Assembly: GCF_017916365.1 (NCBI RefSeq)
Contig: NZ_JAFMSU010000001.1
Coordinates: 1,951,028-2,015,027, forward strand
Direction: 5' to 3'
Length of the DNA stretch: 64,000 nt
Origin: Rufibacter roseolus
GTDB lineage: Bacteria; Bacteroidota; Bacteroidia; Cytophagales; Hymenobacteraceae
In this document: positions 61,813 to 64,000 of the stretch, piece by piece
Numbering within the stretch: position 1 is the stretch's first letter
How the letters are laid out: each line of letters starts with the position of its first letter
Program-made: the position numbers and the translations under genes
Notes under the pieces: generated by a model
Seen by the model: only the letters and a program-made list of their open reading frames with translations
Told to the model about the DNA's origin: nothing
The model's database searches: none

Positions 61813-62337
61813 ATGAAGAAAACGTATTGCGGGTTGCTCTTGCTCTCCTGGCTGTTTGTTTCTTGTACTCAGAAACCTGCCCCGGCGGAAGAAAATAAAC
61901 CTACACAGGCCTCCGCTCCGCTAGAACAACCACCAGTGGAACAGCCACAGGAGCCCGCCACCTCCAGAACAAAGGCCATTGTGCTGGATTCCTATTCTGA
62001 ATTCCCGGAGGAGGTAGAGGGCTGCTCCTGCTATTTCTCCCGGAACAAGGAAGAGTTTGAGTCAGGCAAATACATTTACATGAATAATTATGCCAACCTG
62101 GCGTTTGTCTCTATTGGAGGCCAGCAGGTGAGATTTGAGTGCATAGATAAAAGTGACAGTGTCAAAACCGATGCCCCATACCGGGACGCCAGCGGCAAAT
62201 ATGAACTCAGGGCCATCGTGAAAAAGTCTTCCCCCAATGGAGAAGAAGTTTTCAAGAATGAAGGTTTGTTGCTGGTGAAAGACCTGAAAACGGGTGCTTT
62301 TTCAGAGATTCCTTTTGTGGGAGAGTGCGGATGTTAG
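61813..62337 (+). CDS. Hypothetical lipoprotein
   Basis: The 174-residue protein has a lipobox (LFVSCTQ, Cys about 18) and a Pro/Glu/Ala-rich linker (20-53). A globular part contains EEVEGCSCYFSRNKEEF, YIYMNNYANLAFVSIGG and a final VGECGC with a CxC near the end. Four Cys in the mature part might bind metal or form disulfides. It starts 7 bp after the GH3 gene and its end overlaps the S41 start by 7 bp, so it belongs to that operon. No function is known. Confidence 0.7.
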   Translation: MKKTYCGLLLLSWLFVSCTQKPAPAEENKPTQASAPLEQPPVEQPQEPATSRTKAIVLDSYSEFPEEVEGCSCYFSRNKEEFESGKYIYMNNYANLAFVSIGGQQVRFECIDKSDSVKTDAPYRDASGKYELRAIVKKSSPNGEEVFKNEGLLLVKDLKTGAFSEIPFVGECGC

Positions 62338-63608
62338 GTAAATCTGGAGCCGTTAAAGTAGGTGTCATGCTGGCCATGATCATGGTTCAGTCTGCCTTTT
62401 TGTTTGGCCAGGCCAAGAAATTCACCAGTGAGCAGTACAAGGCAGATTTCACCTACTTCTGGAAAACCATTGGAGAAGACTACTGTTACTTTGATAAGAA
62501 GCAGACCGATTGGCCAAAGGTGCCCGCCCTTTACCAGGCCCAACTGGACTCCGTCACTAACCGCCCGCAGTTTGTTTCCCTGTTGGAGCGCGTCTTCAAT
62601 GAACTGTATGACCACCACGCTGGGCTGAACACCAACACCCCGCAATCTTCGCGCCTGGTGCCCTCCGGCACCGATGTCTGGGTCGAGTTTGTGAATGGCA
62701 AGCCGATGGTGCTGGAGGTAAGAAGCGGGCTGGGTGCCGAGAAAGTGGGTCTGCGGGCCGGAATGGAGATTGTGTCTGTGAACGATGTGCCGGTACAAGT
62801 TGCTTTGAGGCCGTTTTTGGGAAAGTCGCTCAAAACCGTAGACCCGGAAGCGCAGAACTTTGCCTTGCGCCTGCTCCTGGGCGGAAACCACGTGCAGCCC
62901 CGGAAAATCACGGTATTAGACAAAGGCAAGCGGCGCATCTTTTACCCCGATGCCCCTAAAATGCTCCTGGAGGACATCCGGTACCCGGCCAAAGTGGAGA
63001 GCCGGATTATCAACGGCATAGGGTATATCAAGATCAACAACTGCCTGTTTGACAATACGCTCATCCCGGCGTTTGATAGCGTGCTCAACTCTTTGGAGGG
63101 AACCAGGGCCCTGGTGCTGGATCTACGGGAGACGCCCAGCGGCGGCAACACCACGGTGGCCCGAGCCATTCTGGGAAGGTTCATCACCAAAGACCAGTTC
63201 TACCAGAAACACGAACTCACCGCTGAGGAGCGGCAGTACGACGTAAAGCGCAGTTGGGTGGAAGTGGTGTCGCCCAGGGGAAAAGCCTATGAAAAACCCA
63301 TGGCGGTTTTGGTGGGCCACTGGACGGGCAGCGTGGGTGAGGGCATCACCATAGCGTTTGACGGCCTGCAGCGGGCCACCACCGTGGGCACCAGAATGGC
63401 CGGACTCAACGGCGCCATCTATTCTTACCAGATGCCCAACACCAACATCGGGTTCTCTTTCCCGGTGGAGAAACTCTTTCACGTGAACGGCTCTCCAAGA
63501 GAAACCTTTACGCCTGCTATATTGGTGGATTTCACCAAAGAACCTGCTGCTAAAACCGATCTGGTCCTGGAGAAGGCCTTGGCTTTCTTGAATGGGAAAG
63601 GGAAATAA
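62331..63608 (+). CDS. S41 family peptidase (tail-specific protease-like)
   Basis: The 425-residue protein has an N-terminal hydrophobic signal (VGVMLAMIMVQSAFLFG). A helical S41 N-terminal region precedes a PDZ domain (VGLRAGMEIVSVNDVPVQ, about 140-165), followed by the catalytic domain with ALVLDLRETPSGGNTT. The nucleophile Ser is in WTGSVGEGITIAF (about 334), and a Lys in the next helix region completes a possible Ser-Lys dyad. Tail-specific proteases act in the periplasm. The start overlaps the lipoprotein stop (ATG 62331). Confidence 0.87.
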   Translation: MLGKSGAVKVGVMLAMIMVQSAFLFGQAKKFTSEQYKADFTYFWKTIGEDYCYFDKKQTDWPKVPALYQAQLDSVTNRPQFVSLLERVFNELYDHHAGLNTNTPQSSRLVPSGTDVWVEFVNGKPMVLEVRSGLGAEKVGLRAGMEIVSVNDVPVQVALRPFLGKSLKTVDPEAQNFALRLLLGGNHVQPRKITVLDKGKRRIFYPDAPKMLLEDIRYPAKVESRIINGIGYIKINNCLFDNTLIPAFDSVLNSLEGTRALVLDLRETPSGGNTTVARAILGRFITKDQFYQKHELTAEERQYDVKRSWVEVVSPRGKAYEKPMAVLVGHWTGSVGEGITIAFDGLQRATTVGTRMAGLNGAIYSYQMPNTNIGFSFPVEKLFHVNGSPRETFTPAILVDFTKEPAAKTDLVLEKALAFLNGKGK

Positions 63609-63678
63609 CCCTTAATTACCTTGTAACTCTTACTACATTAGAGAGCTTGTTCGGTAAAACTACACTCCCCTATAATTC

Positions 63679-63996
63679 ATGAAACCCCGCTATCAATTCA
63701 TATTCATTACTTCTCTTCTGTTTCTTACATCTTGTGACTGTTACCAAAGGGTGCAAGGGAAAGTAGTGGACTTGAAAAGTGGCTTGCCTTTAGAGAATGT
63801 TTCTGTTTCCAATCCTGTCAAGGAGAATTTTAAAACCGAAACCGATTCACTGGGGCAATTTGAACTTGCTGGGATATCAGGTGGATTCTCTTGCCCGCCC
63901 ATGAGCGTAGTGGTGGAGAAGGCGGGATTTAAAAGATTGGAGACTTCCATTCCAGCGGGAGGCTTCCAGGTGATTAAACTAGAGAAATCGGAATAG
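63679..63996 (+). CDS. Small lipoprotein with CarboxypepD_reg-like domain
   Basis: The 105-residue protein has a lipobox (LLFLTSCDC, Cys about 19). One beta-sandwich of the carboxypeptidase-regulatory type follows: VQGKVVDLKSGLPLENVSV, ETDSLGQFELAGI, and VVEKAGFKRLE. The whole protein is one domain, so it could be a surface or periplasmic binding module. It begins 70 bp after the S41 gene and ends 4 bp before the window edge, so it appears complete. The function is unknown. Confidence 0.75.
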   Translation: MKPRYQFIFITSLLFLTSCDCYQRVQGKVVDLKSGLPLENVSVSNPVKENFKTETDSLGQFELAGISGGFSCPPMSVVVEKAGFKRLETSIPAGGFQVIKLEKSE

Positions 63997-64000
63997 ACTC

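Overview
The window looks like chromosomal housekeeping sequence from an aerobic member of the Bacteroidota, order Cytophagales. It most resembles the Hymenobacteraceae (Rufibacter/Pontibacter-like genera). The evidence is: genes for type IX secretion components (PorT and a PorE-like OmpA/TPR/propeller protein); lineage-typical families (DUF5606, DUF5117-type zinc metalloprotease, STAS-like stress protein, CHRD lipoprotein); a plant-type acyl-ACP desaturase; heterodimeric methylmalonyl-CoA mutase; lipoboxes followed by acidic or neutral residues; and promoters of the Bacteroidota type (TTTG / TAnnTTTG). Genus is an inference, because no rRNA gene is present. GC is around 50-55% by eye in the genes and lower in the gaps. 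I found no tRNA, rRNA, CRISPR array, prophage or complete insertion sequence.

Layout. 1-2.4 kb: end of an unidentified gene (possibly a glycosyltransferase), a DMFase-beta-like protein and a methyltransferase. 2.6-9.5 kb: acyl-ACP desaturase, DUF427, a VWA protein and an unusual MoxR/ChlI-type AAA ATPase with a small antisense membrane protein between them, a ZIP transporter, cyclophilin and Nudix hydrolase. 9.6-17.1 kb: rsgA-waaA operon, 2-Cys peroxiredoxin, aspartate kinase, fructose bisphosphatase, DUF5606, TonB-like protein and engB. 17.4-25.7 kb: porE-like, ubiE-porT-SDR operon, VOC protein, esterase, cdd, saccharopine-dehydrogenase-like protein and tRNA adenine methyltransferase. 25.8-31.5 kb: rnhA, a CarboxypepD-like protein, MarC, a class V aminotransferase, aroQ, xerD and an AT-rich DUF1493 gene. 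31.7-44.3 kb: a very large TPR/DUF3857/transglutaminase protein, meaB, an F420-reductase-like protein, a truncated T9SS-cargo-like propeller, a STAS-like protein, a DUF5117 metalloprotease, an unknown protein and a solitary AT-rich Mrr-type endonuclease. 44.3-48.6 kb: methylmalonyl-CoA mutase subunits with a large inverted repeat between them. 48.9-56.1 kb: DUF72, YkvA, CtlX, a small conserved protein, a 5'-nucleotidase split into two genes, dnaA and an Rrf2 regulator. 57.1-64 kb: 1-Cys peroxiredoxin, a membrane protein, OsmC, CHRD lipoprotein, then GH3-family, lipoprotein, S41 protease and a small lipoprotein.

Functional themes. Propionyl/methylmalonyl-CoA metabolism is represented by the two mutase subunits and meaB. 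Oxidative-stress defence is represented by two peroxiredoxins and OsmC. Cell-envelope functions include type IX secretion, Kdo transfer and lipoproteins. Translation GTPases RsgA and EngB are also present.

The most interesting non-coding signal is a dispersed family of roughly 40-bp imperfect palindromes. I count about 20 clear copies in 64 kb, nearly all between genes. Their core is GGGCTGTTTT - short loop - AAAACAGGCCC, flanked by CGTTTTA/TAAAACG arms. Several other repeat families are confined to the gaps: a 195-bp inverted repeat inside the mutase operon, two hairpin modules shared by gaps 25 kb apart with paired base changes, decamer-type iterations, and long dyads built from a GGAGATG-like word. 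I found no convincing new multi-gene system. The VWA/AAA pair and the hairpin family are the best leads.
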